A stretch of 64,000 nucleotides of DNA from Centroberyx gerrardi (taxonomy: Eukaryota > Chordata > Actinopteri > Beryciformes > Berycidae), in the NCBI RefSeq assembly GCF_048128805.1, contig NC_136004.1, forward strand, positions 19,380,049 through 19,444,048. Direction: 5' to 3'. Below the pieces are notes generated by a model, which saw only the letters and a program-made list of their open reading frames with translations, had not been told where the DNA came from and did not search any database. Made by a program: the position numbers and the translations under genes. Below, in pieces: positions 15,443-27,300 of this stretch; position 1 is the stretch's first letter; every line of letters starts with the position of its first letter.

Positions 15443-15837
15443 GATCAGTGAGGAGTGCTTGATCTGACTGGCACACAACATTAATCACACAACCGCATTA
15501 CCGGTTTCACACACACACACACAAACATGAAAAAGGATGGTATTTTTTTAAACTGCTACTTCACCCCTGAGTATATTGATTACAGGCCACTTAAGTTGAG
15601 AAATGGGACATTTGACACTGGGTGTAGATGGGACAGACATTACATCATCTGAGAAAAATTAAGAGTTAGTAGAATTAACAGGATAACGTTGATCTGAGGT
15701 ATTCAGGAGTGTCGGACACGTGTGTGTGGAGCAAGATGTTATTTATATTTGGACGACTGTGCAATTTGTGTTGAGATTGTGTGTAGAGGACAGACCATTC
15801 TACATATGCTATTTGTATACTGAGATAAAGTATCCGG

Positions 15838-18800
15838 TTAGAGACTGTTAGACATGATGTAGTTGGTTGCCATGGCGAGGATGGGGGCTCCTGTTGGCAC
15901 ACCGGGGAAAGGACCGCTGGACCCAGCGATGTCGATGTGGGAGTACGGCAGAGGCTTGTCAGAATCCACACCATACTGTTTTAGAAATACGGGGAGAGCA
16001 AGGAGAGAGAAAAAGAGAGGGATTTTACAGATTACCCATTGCACTTTTGCCACATTATATTGTGCCCATGTACAGGTAAATAATATCTCGTTCTGAGCAT
16101 GTTTGTGTACCTTGTCGAGCCCCGAGGCCATGATGAGGAAAGCCGCTGGGGTCTGATGTCCTCGGGGAGTAGCTGAGGACGGCAGGTTGTTGCACTGGAG
16201 GATATCCTCATACTCAGACTTCCCCTTGTGGAAATCGTAGTCCTCACGCCTGATACTGGACACCTCGAACACATCGCCCAACACTTCTCCAGCTGCGCGG
16301 GAGAGAGGGGATGGGGAGGGGGTGTTAGTGCAAGGATCCACATTCTTTACACACAGAGCGTGTTTGAGTCGGCACTTTGAAACCATTGGCTGTTCCACAA
16401 TATCTGAACAAATGTCTGCACCGCCCCATTTTTGCATTGATGTGACTATATCATCCATCCACAATCAGAGTGACGGGTTGCTTTGGGTCTCAGGAGGTCG
16501 ACGCATTTATGCATTTATTTATTTAGTTCACTTAATTATTATATATTAAGTACTTATTTTTATTTTATTTATAATTGTATTGTAGGTTCAAAACAATTCT
16601 TGTTTGTTCTTTTCATGTTTGTGCTTATTTGGTACGGTTTGTAATACCAAAACTTGAATAAAAACGGACAAAAAAGGATCCAGATTCTTCTGTTGAGATA
16701 ATGCTGAATTCTGATTTCTATAAAAGGAAAACCAGGTGTTTCGTGTTCAGTTCGCATGGCGCTTTGTGGCTTGTCGTCTTCTCACCTTTCTGCCACTGAG
16801 CGGCATTTCCATTGCGATGGGCGGGTCCATTATCCATGATGATCTACCAAAAGAGATTCAGAACTCAGCAGAGTACAGATGATTTCTACATTGCTGAACT
16901 GTACATTTTAATGCTCAAACATAAACGTGAGTGAGTCAGTTGCACTTGTAGAAAACCATGACGAACATGGGATAGCGGCACTCCAAAAATCAACAGTAAG
17001 ACTTGGTCTCAGTTTACCATTTTTTATTTTGGCTTCAAAATGGTAACCTGAGACCAAGTCTTGCTGTCTTCTGGATTTTTGGAGTGCCGCTATCCCATGT
17101 TCCTCATGGTTTGCTTCATGTTTTAGTGATAGCAGAGCACGCAGCCAAAAGGGCCACAAGAGGGAGCGCACCTGCTCTGCATTTTAAGTTGCACTTGTGT
17201 TTGTGTTGCAGCAGTACTCACAGAGTAGTTGGGTCCCATGGCCCTGATGGCATGGCCAGTCAGAGTAGCAATAGTGAACAGCTGAGGAGAAACCTCGCGT
17301 ACCGCCTACAGAGACAGATGAGGTGATTACGAAGAGAAGGGATAAAGGTGTACACAAGGGGAGGATGTATAAAAGAGAGTGAACAGGGAAGTGTAGCGGG
17401 ATGCTCTGACCTTCTCCTTCATCTCACAGAGCAGGTCCACCATGACCATACGTCCCTCGGCATCAGTGTTTCCCACTCTGACTCTGCGACCCGCGCGGGA
17501 AACCACCAGCTCATCAGCCACATAGCAGTCTGAGAACACACACACACACACACACACACACACTCAATGTCCTGAGAGAGCGAGCTACATTACAGATCTC
17601 ACACCAAGGGAAGGACAAACAAGAATACAGAACGTAAAAGTGGATTACACTGACCTGCACCCACACTGTTCCTCACCATCGCCATTGTGCCTACGACCTT
17701 CAGATGCTTTGGCCTCAGCTTGGCTAAGATCTAGACAGCGACAAGGGGATTAAGTCAATGCCAGTGTTGTAGACAAGTCACTAAACCTAAAGTCTGAGTC
17801 CAAGTCTCTTAAGCTCTTTTGTCACCTTCTGCCCAGGGACAAGGCCTACAGTCCGAGCAGAACTGGAAGAACACAGGCTGAAGTGTTCTTTATGGCGCTT
17901 TCCTCTTGAGACCAAATGAGGTCTTGTGTGAAGATAAAAATAACCCTCTTCAGATTTTTCATACTCTTTGGTCATGACTAATCAACATCCAAGTCTGAGT
18001 TACCCAGTGTTGAGTCCAAGCCAAGTCCCAGAGCCAAGTCCCGAGTCTTACAAACAGATAGGAGCATTTACTGGACAGATTAAGAAACCAGAGACTTATG
18101 AGTCAGGTGCAGGAGGGATCGTTTACCTGGAAGAAGCCAGCGACAGCAGCAGCTCCACACTTGTCCCTGTGCATCCCAGCCATGAACCCTCCAGCCTTGA
18201 TGTCAGCTCCACCAGTGTCGTAGGTGATGCCCTGGAAACACGAGATAAGGACCGACCGGTCAAATACAGGTACATGCCAATTTGTGGCTTATACCTTAAA
18301 GAAAGAGTTCACCCCAAAAGGAAAATTCAGGCGTTATCTACTCAGTCGAAACTCCATTGAAGTTATTAAAGTTAACAGGGCCATCTTTTTACAGCTCCAA
18401 ACAGGCATGAAATGGCCATTACATTTCTCTAAACAGACTGTGCAGCACAATGCAAGTGTTTTGTAGCCAAAGGATTGCACTGTGGACCCAAAAGTCCAAT
18501 ATTTACCTCATTATCTCCTATGCTAGAAGTTTTATGGACATTTTATGCTTTTTTTTCTGTAACAAAAAAGATGTCCCCGTGAACTTCAATAGTTTGGGAG
18601 AAGGCTGAGATGGAACTATGCAGTTTCGACTGACAAAGGGGTGAGTAGATGCTGACTAAATGTTTCTATTCCTTTAACCTTTTTGTGGTCTTACAGTAGA
18701 GGTTTGAAAAGTCCCCTCTCACCTTGCCCACCAGCATCAGAGTCTTTTGGATCGGTCCGTCTCCACAGTACTGGAGCTTGATAACTCTGGCCTGGTGACG

Positions 18801-21800
18801 AGGTACAACTATACGAGAAAGAAACCATGAATAAGGAAAACACAAGGAAAAACACAGAACCTCGTTAATAACTCGGAAAGACAGAAGAAGATGTTGGAAG
18901 TGGTTCTCCTACCGTTGGCACAGCGGTTGACCGCAGCCAGACAGGGATACTCCTTCTCCAGGACCTTTACGTCGCTCACCACTTCCACCTAGAGAGGAAT
19001 GAGCACAGACACACTCTCACATCTGCAGCCTCAACCAATCAGTCAACAAACCAGAATCTGGACATACAACATACAAACTGGCTCGAAGTGCCATCAAAGA
19101 GGCTTATGGGGGGCTGTTGTAGTGTCTCAAACTGATAACACACATAACTGTACTGTACTGTGATTGTAATTCTTCGCTGGTATATTTCTCTCTACCCACT
19201 TTCCTGACTCTTATGAGAATATACTAGCTGTGAACGGACTGTGCACTTTACTCTAAAAATAGAAAAAAAACAGTTTGTTGTGTTTCTGTAGGCACTGTAG
19301 TGGTGAAACGATTAGTCAATTGACATAGATTATATTTTTGATAATCGATTAATCGTTTAAGTCATTTATCAAGTAAAAATACCAAACATTTGCTGGTTAC
19401 AGCTTCAAGATTTGCTTACTTTTCTCAGTTTCATATCATTAATAAAAATGAATATTTAGGTTTTTTTTGGCTGCTGGTCAGACTAAGTAAGCAATTTTAA
19501 GACATCACTTTGGGCTCTGGTAACGTGTGATGGGCATTTGTCATTATTTTTGACATTTTATAGACTACATGATTAATCGAAAAAATAATGAATAAAAATC
19601 TTTAGTTGCAGCCCTAAGGCACAGAATGCAAAATACAAAACCAGACCTACCTGCACAGGACTGTCCCTGAAGAGGTCCTGCACGTAATCAGCCACGCGAG
19701 GAGCAGCCATCCGCTCCGGGTCTGAACCACCGATGTCACGGCACGCCAGTCTGAGCGAGGGAGAGGAGAGGAAGGAGGACGAGGGAGGGGGGGGGGGGGG
19801 GGGGACGGGTGTGAGCGCGTGAACGACACAATGTGAGAAATTTCAGCAGGGGAACGGACTGTCCGACTCACCTCCCGCTCTCCAGAGCGTTGGCCAGATC
19901 CACCAGTCTTTGTCCCTGGGCGTCCTGAGCCACCCACAGCCCCAGAACACACACCTTGTTCGGGGTGGGCTTCACGTTCGCCTCCCTCACCTCAAGAGGC
20001 TATTTGGGGGTGTAGAGATCGGAACAGAAATTTGATTTTTTTGTCAGCGATATTCATTTTTCTCATCGGGGAAATGATGAGGAGTTATTTAGGTCACAAA
20101 GGTGTGTGTTTTCTCACCATGTAGAGACCGTGAAGGGCCCCGAGCGCGGCCACCAGGGTGCTCTTTTCGTAGTCCTGGTGACTAGGGCAGACCAGCAAGG
20201 GCCGCTGCATTCCTGCTTTCATGGCCCTGAAAGGATACGGAGATGAGCAACACAGCACAGAAACCTGGAATGGACCAGAAAATGACGGGGGGGAAAAAAG
20301 CTATTAAGCGCCGTTTTCCCCACAGTGCCAAGACTGACCGTTTGATGCCATTGACCGCTGCGTCACTGAAGCGCCTGACATCATCGTAGTCGCGGTTTAC
20401 CGGGCCGGTGGAGGCAAACACCAGTCGGTTACCGGGGAGACCAGGGACCTTCAGGACCACCACCTCCTCCCCCAGACCGCTGTCCACCTAGAGAGAGAGA
20501 GAGACATCGAGAATGTTAAACGTTTCTCTAAATGTTTGTGGGTGTGTGTGACAGAGACGGAGACATAATAAGACATAATAAGACATATTTTGAAGTTTGT
20601 GTCTCTGAGAGAGAGAGAAAATAATTTTTGTGGGCATCAATGGTGATAGGAAAAAACTAAAATTTGTTCAAGGTGTGTGAATGGGTGGGAGAGACTGGGA
20701 CAGACATAAGGAGAGAAACGTACAGAGCTGTAGTCCTGCAGAGGAGCTTTCAGACACTCCAGCTCGGACGGCAGGGTGTCATGACTCTGGGTCACCAAGA
20801 CGATGCCGTCAAAACTAGAGAGAAGACAACACCGTCACCTACTGCATCACAACACCGTCTGTTCAAATGCAAAACAACAACCAACTGAAGACAAAGCACA
20901 GCACTTCTTCTCCTGATACTCACTTCTGGTTCTTGCAGTCAGTGGTCCATTCGACTGGCTGGACGCTGCACAGAGAAAACACAAAGTCATTTCCTCTTTT
21001 ATCAGTAGCCTTACCAACCAACAAGGATTAACTTCTTTTAAACTTGATTAAATTATAGTTTAGCAGTTAACTCTGTTGCACCAAACTTTAAACCTAGTTT
21101 AAGATTAAGCAGGTTTAAATTTAAACCTTTGTTACAGTGTAAGCGCGTTTGGCAAGATGATCAACTGTAACAAAATAAGTTTGAATTCAAATTTAACAGC
21201 ACCTGTGTAGGCTCTTTTTTTCCTTTTGACTATACTACCTTTGTTAGGCATATTGACAAAACGGCCACATATGATTGGTTGTTTGTTATTATTTGTATAA
21301 TCTTGGTTGAAATTATTTAAATTTAGGTTTAAATCATTAATCTTGGCCCTGATTAATTTGAAATCTGGATTAACTCGTTTTTAAAACAGTTTTACTAAAC
21401 TCTGATTACAACTTAAACCAGGCTGGGGCAGTCCAGCCTGATGGGGTTAATCAGATCTCAGACACACTGATGCAATAACCTGAAAGTCTTATTCCTGCCA
21501 TCCTGACACCTTTTATTCCTGCTAATGCAGCGTTAATGATAACGGAGACTGGGGCAAAGTCTGGAAACCTGCAAGACCTTTGACACCTCAAGTCAATTCA
21601 GCCTTCAACAAAGAACTTGGCTGTTGATTTTCTTGTCTCAGTGCAGCATAACCAGACTTTGTACCTAATGTGCTCTTTACAGACAGCGATTTGCGGATGA
21701 TGACTATATTATATAACTTAACTAGTTTATTTTTCGCCAAGCTATCCAGCTTTTTGCTGTTTCCATATTTTCACTCGGGTTTTACATTGAAAAACTCAAA

Positions 21801-22244
21801 TTATTTGCCAATTGCCACGAAGACAAGCAAGTATAATCAAAACAGAAAGTAAAGAGTAAGCTAGAATCTCTCTATCTGCCCTTCTAGAGGAACTGAATCC
21901 AGAACTGGGCAGATCTGTCTTGTGTCCAAAGCAGCAGATTTTTCCACTTCTGGCTTTGATTGCATAACCGGCTGAGAGCATTAACCATCACAGATTAACG
22001 TTAGGACGGAAATCAGATGAGAACAAATGAGAACAAACCTGACAATGGCTTCACGACACGATATAGCTAGCTGTACTACAAACAATTATTGTAATACAGA
22101 ACCAATTCCTTTTCTGTCTCCTCATTCATTCATTCATAAAACACACATGGCAAAAGGAAATACATAGTTAGAAATACATGTTATAACAGCGGAGAGGCGA
22201 CAGCAGACAGATAAAAGCAGCAGTGAAGCTTGCCTGGTGCACAT
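15838..22244 (-). CDS. M17 (leucyl) aminopeptidase family protein, W07G4.4-like, complete
   Basis: This predicts a zinc/manganese aminopeptidase that removes N-terminal residues from peptides. Coding exons on the minus strand, 5' to 3', are 22234-22244, 20924-20965, 20724-20814, 20339-20487, 20118-20226, 19872-19999, 19651-19750, 18913-18988, 18723-18808, 18127-18231, 17655-17730, 17411-17529, 17222-17305, 16786-16843, 16111-16292 and 15838-15975. They sum to 1554 nt, or 517 aa, with phase-consistent joins. Compared with bovine leucine aminopeptidase, the five metal ligands are present with preserved spacing: Lys264, Asp269 (YDTGG), Asp287, Asp347 and Glu349 (NTDAEGR). The catalytic Lys276 and Arg351 are also present. 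The start ATG sits in a short exon that ends in AG|GCAAGC, an apparent GC-AG intron; this is the least certain junction. The sequence between the motifs does not look like human LAP3 or NPEPL1, and resembles the group annotated after C. elegans W07G4.4. It has no obvious targeting signal. Confidence 0.9.
16953..17112. repeat. Long palindrome (hairpin or MITE) in an aminopeptidase intron
   Basis: Two arms of roughly 75-80 bp are near-perfect reverse complements, sharing for example AACATGGGATAGCGGCACTC. They differ by a few mismatches and one 6-nt indel, and almost no loop separates them. A 12-bp direct repeat, AGTTGCACTTGT, occurs on each side at 16938-16949 and 17187-17198, suggesting an inserted unit of about 237 bp. 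The transposon superfamily is not clear. Confidence 0.8.
17538..17562. repeat. (CA)n microsatellite close to an exon
   Basis: A CA array beginning 9 bp upstream of the aminopeptidase exon 17411-17529. On the gene strand it is a (TG)n tract occupying the polypyrimidine position of that intron. Confidence 0.9.
17762..18050. mobile_element. Partial non-autonomous hAT-type element with AAGTC repeats
   Basis: It begins CAGTGTTGTAGACAAGTCAC and carries many GAGTCCAAGTC-type repeats. A second copy of the CAGTGTTG-AGTCCAAG motif lies near 18007. No clean right end or target duplication was found, so it is truncated or rearranged. The start resembles the ends of the large hAT element at 52313-57433. 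Confidence 0.5.
18295..18677. mobile_element. MITE with TTAAAGGAATAG-type inverted termini
   Basis: The left end reads CTTAAAGAAAGAGTTCACCC, and the reverse complement of the right end reads TTAAAGGAATAGAAAC followed by a CTACTCACCCC segment. Both subterminal regions contain a CTACTCA motif in inverted orientation. This type of short element is common in fish introns. It lies between aminopeptidase exons 18127-18231 and 18723-18808. Confidence 0.65.
19298..19616. mobile_element. hAT-type MITE (319 bp) with near-perfect 8-bp target duplication
   Basis: The left end is TAGTGGTGAAACGATTAGTC and the inverted right end is TAGGGCTGCAACTAAAGATT, matching the fish hAT MITEs rich in CGATTAATCG. The flanks are AGGCACTG (19290-19297) and AGGCACAG (19617-19624), an 8-bp duplication with one mismatch. 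The element is intronic. Confidence 0.8.
21000..21440. repeat. AT-rich region with inverted TTTAAAC/GTTTAAA motifs
   Basis: This part of aminopeptidase intron 1 has many short inverted matches built from TTTAAAC and GATTAA steps, suggesting an old MITE. I could not define ends or a target duplication. Confidence 0.3.
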
Positions 22245-23160
22245 TGTGGCCCTTCTCCTCCTCCGACGTCTGCAGAGAGAAAAGGATAGCTGACAACCGG
22301 CGACGGTTCCTGCACTCCTCCGGCTGTTCACGTGATTTTGGAGTTGCACTTATGCTGCCTTCACGTGCTCATCCGAAGCTCGTCCTTTATACCTTTTAAG
22401 TCGTAAATACGGGCTTTTGCTCGGAAATAATAACAAAACGGAACTTGTAACAAATGTAGTTTTATGGTGGCTGTTTTATTTTAGAAATCAAGCGGTACAG
22501 TGCTACTTTATGCTGCAGCTGCTCAATGAAGAGGATAAAATGTCAAATATCAAGTAAAATCAAACCTATAGCCCTTCACCACACAACATGTCTCAAAGGA
22601 CTTTACAGAAAACGAACCCAACTTGTCAACAATCAATCACAAAACAAAATGATGCAGTCTGCAAACAAAATGGAACAAACACAAGGAAGGATGCATAACA
22701 AACTTAACAAAGCACAACACACGAAACCAACCTTGGATCCTCAGTGAAGAGGAAGGAAAAGAAGAGGGGAAGAAGAAGAAGGTAAACGTCAGCAAATGAT
22801 GAAAGGATGAAAAATTTACGCAAAGGATGAAAATAAGAACATATAAAAAATACTAATAATTCGTATTTAGTCGTATTTATTACTTCTTTGGGTCATTCAT
22901 GTACGCTCAAGTCGTGATTGCAATATTTCCCACAGCACAGGAAGGCAGCATTGGTGATTAGCCGTTCTTACTGCCGGGAATTGTAGTTTTTATCTGATTC
23001 GAAAACGTGAAACGGAGCGTTAATATAATTATTAGAGCAATGTAACTATTATTTCTCTACATTATATGGTAATAATAATCGGCTGCGCTTCATCGTTAGC
23101 GCTGGATACTTCATTTGTTACGCTTTGACAGTTCTGACCTCACGTACTACAAACACAAAC
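22245..23160. promoter_or_regulatory. Divergent intergenic region between the aminopeptidase gene and fahd2a
   Basis: About 0.9 kb separates the start regions of two genes transcribed away from each other. On the minus strand a pyrimidine-rich CTCTCTGCAG at about 22273-22282 resembles a splice acceptor just upstream of the aminopeptidase ATG, so a non-coding leader exon may lie near 22.35 kb or beyond. The rest is AT-rich and unremarkable. Confidence 0.45.
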
Positions 23161-23210
23161 CCGGAAGTGCATACCCCTGCAAGTAATGGGTTTTGTGCAA
23201 AACAGGAGAG
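23161..23210 (+). promoter_or_regulatory. fahd2a: Probable fahd2a first non-coding exon and ETS-type promoter motif
   Basis: CCGGAAGTG at 23161-23169 is a consensus ETS-family site, typical of TATA-less vertebrate promoters. A strong donor GAG|GTGAGT at 23210/23211 follows. The fahd2a start codon lies directly after a splice acceptor (AATAG|ATG at 24041/24042), so an upstream leader exon must exist, and this is the best candidate. Confidence 0.55.
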
Positions 23211-24041
23211 GTGAGTGACCAAGTCCAAAGGGCATGGAAATGCAGAGTAGTTTCCACATTATTCTGGTAGCATTAGTGTCATCTTCTTCTTGAAATGACG
23301 TTATCGCAAAGATAAGAATAATTTCTGCAGAGCCACGCTCGAGCTGCAGGAAGTCCAGCAGGTAGGCAGGCTGTAAATGAAGCTGTCTGTTTATTTAGAT
23401 ACTTTGCTGTCTGGTTTTCTTATCGTGATTAGGATTTACAGATGCATTATCAAGTACAGTAATTGCAGACACTGATAATTGTACCAGGTGGCAGGCGTGT
23501 TTACATAATTTTGTACTTTGCACGTTTTAGGAGCCACTTCTCCACAGACTAATTTTGATGGTAATTCAAAAGCCCTTTTAACACACTGGTCATGGGATTT
23601 CTGGAGTATCAGAGCTATATATAAAGTCAGGGAATTTGATAAATTCTCTGGGTAAGTCAAGGAATATCAAGGAATTTAAAAAATGTTTCACTTTACAGGA
23701 ACATACCAGAATGTATTTTTCAACTTGTTTCACACATTTATTGCATTAGCTGGTGGTTTCAGCTGTTTTTTTCCATGGCAAGCCCAACTGCCATGGAGCC
23801 CAGACTGTTTACTGTTTTACAGCTTTTCTGAGCTGACAAAACATTAACAAACCAGACAGCGGTCTGACCTAGGTATGGAAAGTCATAGAAAAGTCATGGA
23901 TGTTGCATCAGGGCCATGGTGGGAACCTTGAGCACAGTGCATGAACATGTATTTTGCATCCAGAGAACAAAAGCAACCTCAGAGAAATTGATCAAATTTT
24001 CAGTTTGTCTCGGTTTTTAATTCTTTCTCTTCCCTAAATAG

Positions 24042-24307
24042 ATGAGACTTCCTCTTCGCTCCCTGCACATCTTGAGGAGCTTCTCTCATAGGCTAACGGA
24101 AAACCCACAGAGGCGTGGCTTGTGCGGTGCACCGATGCGATTGGTGCAGTTTCATCGCCGCGGCGATGAAGGGGCGATAAGAGTGGGAGTGGAGCAAGGT
24201 GAGGGGCTCGGCGTGGTCGACCTGAAGGCCTTCGACCCCTCCATGCCCTCCACTGTGAGAGAGCTGCTGGAGCTGGGAGACAAGGGTCTGGAGTGTGCAC
24301 AGAGGTA

Positions 24308-24394
<87 letters not shown>

Positions 24395-27300
24395 AGGGTT
24401 GGGGCCATTCATTAATAGAATTGAGAATGCAAGGTAAATTTCAAGTGGTAATTGGTTGGAATTGGAATTGCACCCAGCTCTAAGGAAACAGAATTGGAAT
24501 TGAATTGGAATGAAAGGAAACAGAATTGAATTTCATTAAATTCCATGAAATTCCACTTCGAAGAGAGGTTGTCTTGACTTGCTAAACATTATGAATCAAA
24601 CATTATGAATCAAATACAAGACAGTTAAGCAAATCAAATGCATTCAATCATAATGTATGTATTACGATTACATGTTCTGCATCAAATACCACCTGAAAGG
24701 CACCTTAAACATTTTATGATATTCAGTATTGATAATATACTAAGTGTAATCTCAGATATGTAGTAAGAAAAAAACAACAAAAAAAACATGGAATTTCACA
24801 AAATTGCATTGAATTAAATTCAACCTCCTGAAATTCCAATTCAATTCCAATTCTGTTTCCTGTAGGTTTTTTCAAATTCAAATTCCTCAGTTTAATTGGA
24901 AGTAGCGAGTTCATTCATGAATTGACCTTAACCCTGACACACACACAAACACACACACACACACACACACACATGCAGTCCCTTCTGACCATATTATTAC
25001 TCCAGTAACACTCAACTCTTACTCACTGTCCCCCTTTCTCCTGTTCCACTTCTTTCTCTTGCTTTGCCTGTTGTGGTCAGCCCTTGTGACTTGACGTTAC
25101 CCTTTATCTTCTTCTTCCTCGTCTTCCCAGAGCCTTGTCATCCGGTCAGTGTGTGGTGGAGCGGTCGGACGTCAGGCTGCTGTCTCCTGTCCTGGCGCCA
25201 GAGAAAGTGGTGTGTGTGGGTATGAATTACCGCGACCACTGCCTGGAACAGAACGCCCCCATCCCAGAAAAACCCATCATCTTCAGCAAGTTCCCCAGCG
25301 CCATCACAGGACCGTACGATGACATCACTCTGCCCCCCGAGAGCCAGGTGCGAGCGGACACAGCAAGAAATACAATATCTATCCTAACTAGTCATTTAGT
25401 CTGGTGTCGAGTCATAAAATCCTGTTTTCCTTAAAACAAGGGAAAAAAATCTGCCCTTTGTGGGAGATAAGTGCCGTTTCACCTGTTTAAGGATTTTTTT
25501 GAATATCTTGAAAAAAGGTGAAGCACTCCACTAATAAGATGATGTCACTTGATTCAAGGAAATTCCTGAAACAAATTGATTTGACTTGTAAAAAAAGTAT
25601 AATCACCTCACCCCATTGGCAGATTTTTCACTTGTTTTAGGAAAAGTACGATTTTAAGACTCAATATTAAATGACTTACGATGGATTTTTTTTTGCAGTA
25701 TATTAGAAAAACAGACAAGCAAAATTAGACATTTTTGCCACATGAATGTCCCTACCTTGAGATCTGTATTGAGGTAATACTGACCAAATCCTGGATAGGT
25801 GTCATCAAGCAGACTTGATTTTTGATAACAGCTTTATCACAGTCTCTCTTGTCTGACTGAAGGAGGTGGACTGGGAGGTGGAGTTGGCCTTTGTGATTGG
25901 ACGAAGGGGAAAGAACATCAAGGTGAGCGTCACAACCCCTGTGATTTAAAAGGAGACAGATGTAACACTTTGTAAGCCAACAGAGCACCATTCTGACTTT
26001 TGACACCCCTCTTGCTGCTCAGGAGGAAGAGGCCCTCTCGTATGTGGCAGGCTTCACTGTGGCCAATGACGTCAGCGCGCGGGACTGGCAGATGAACCGC
26101 AACGGGAGGCAGTGGCTGCTGGGAAAAACATTTGACAGCTTCTGTCCTCTCGGCCCCGCCTTGGTGACCACCGACGCTGTGACGGGTGAGAGGGAGAGGG
26201 GAGGGAAAAACTGCAGCTAGGAGAGAGGGAGGGAAGGGAATTAATGATGATGGTGGTGAATCAAGCAATTAGTAGTGATTTTGTTTCTATCAGCAACATT
26301 AACAAGCATCAACAAGCTGCAATTCTCTGAAAATTGAATCTAAATCCTTAGTTGATCGGAACAGCAGGACAACCACAAAACATTAGTCGTATCAAAAGAG
26401 GAATAAACAGGAATATTGACCGAGGTGTTTCTTCACTCATTGGACTTCCAGATCCTCACAACCTGGGTATTCGCTGCCTAGTTAATGGAGAGACGATGCA
26501 GAGCAGCAACACTGATCAGATGATCTTCAAGACAGAGAAACTGGTTGCCTGGGTCTCAAAGTAAGTCCAGTTGCTACACTATTGCTGCTCATGATGATGG
26601 TCTCTTTGCACAAGCACTTTACAGAGACAGTGCGTGTTCTAACCTGGTTCTAACACTTCAAATTCACTAAGATTGCATTGTGAGGGCAATTTGCATGTTT
26701 TTTTTTGCATCTCAGTTACCTGAGTTAAGAGCTTTCATCTTACTCAAAGAAATTATACAAATGAAATTGTGGCACAACCAAGCCCTCAACATGCAAGTGC
26801 AAATTACGTGCTTCAGCTGCAGCACTAATCCACCAAGACTGGCACCCCTGTGGCCTGAAGTGCCCTTTCTAATTGGAGCGTTTTCTGGTCTGATTTGAAT
26901 TTCTAGGACTGAAAACCCTGTCTCATGCTTGCCTGACTTGCTGTCTTGCAGCAATGACATCCACCATTCTGAATGTCCAAACTGATCTCTCTCCACAAAG
27001 TCTTCACGCCATGTTTCAAAGGATCTTATATGCACTAAAATAACTCGGGGAAAGTTGGTGTTGCGAAGTGTTAGTGAATTGGATGCTATTGTTGATTTCC
27101 ATGGCCACGCCTACAAATCGCTATTAAAAGGGCAAAATATAGATTTGCATATATATATTTACTCATGCATGACCATGTCAGGTGCAAAGAGGCTTTCTTT
27201 TTTTGACCAGGACTATTAGGCACATTTTCCACTCATTGCACCTGGTTAGTGAATATTGGTGATATAGCGTATGCTCCTCCCTGCACAAACCTTCAGTGAA

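Noticed and set aside
15838-22244. Naming the aminopeptidase npepl1 or lap3
   Set aside because: The catalytic motifs are shared, but the flanking and C-terminal sequences (for example SHIDIAGSSGPFPGVPTGAP) do not match those proteins as I know them.
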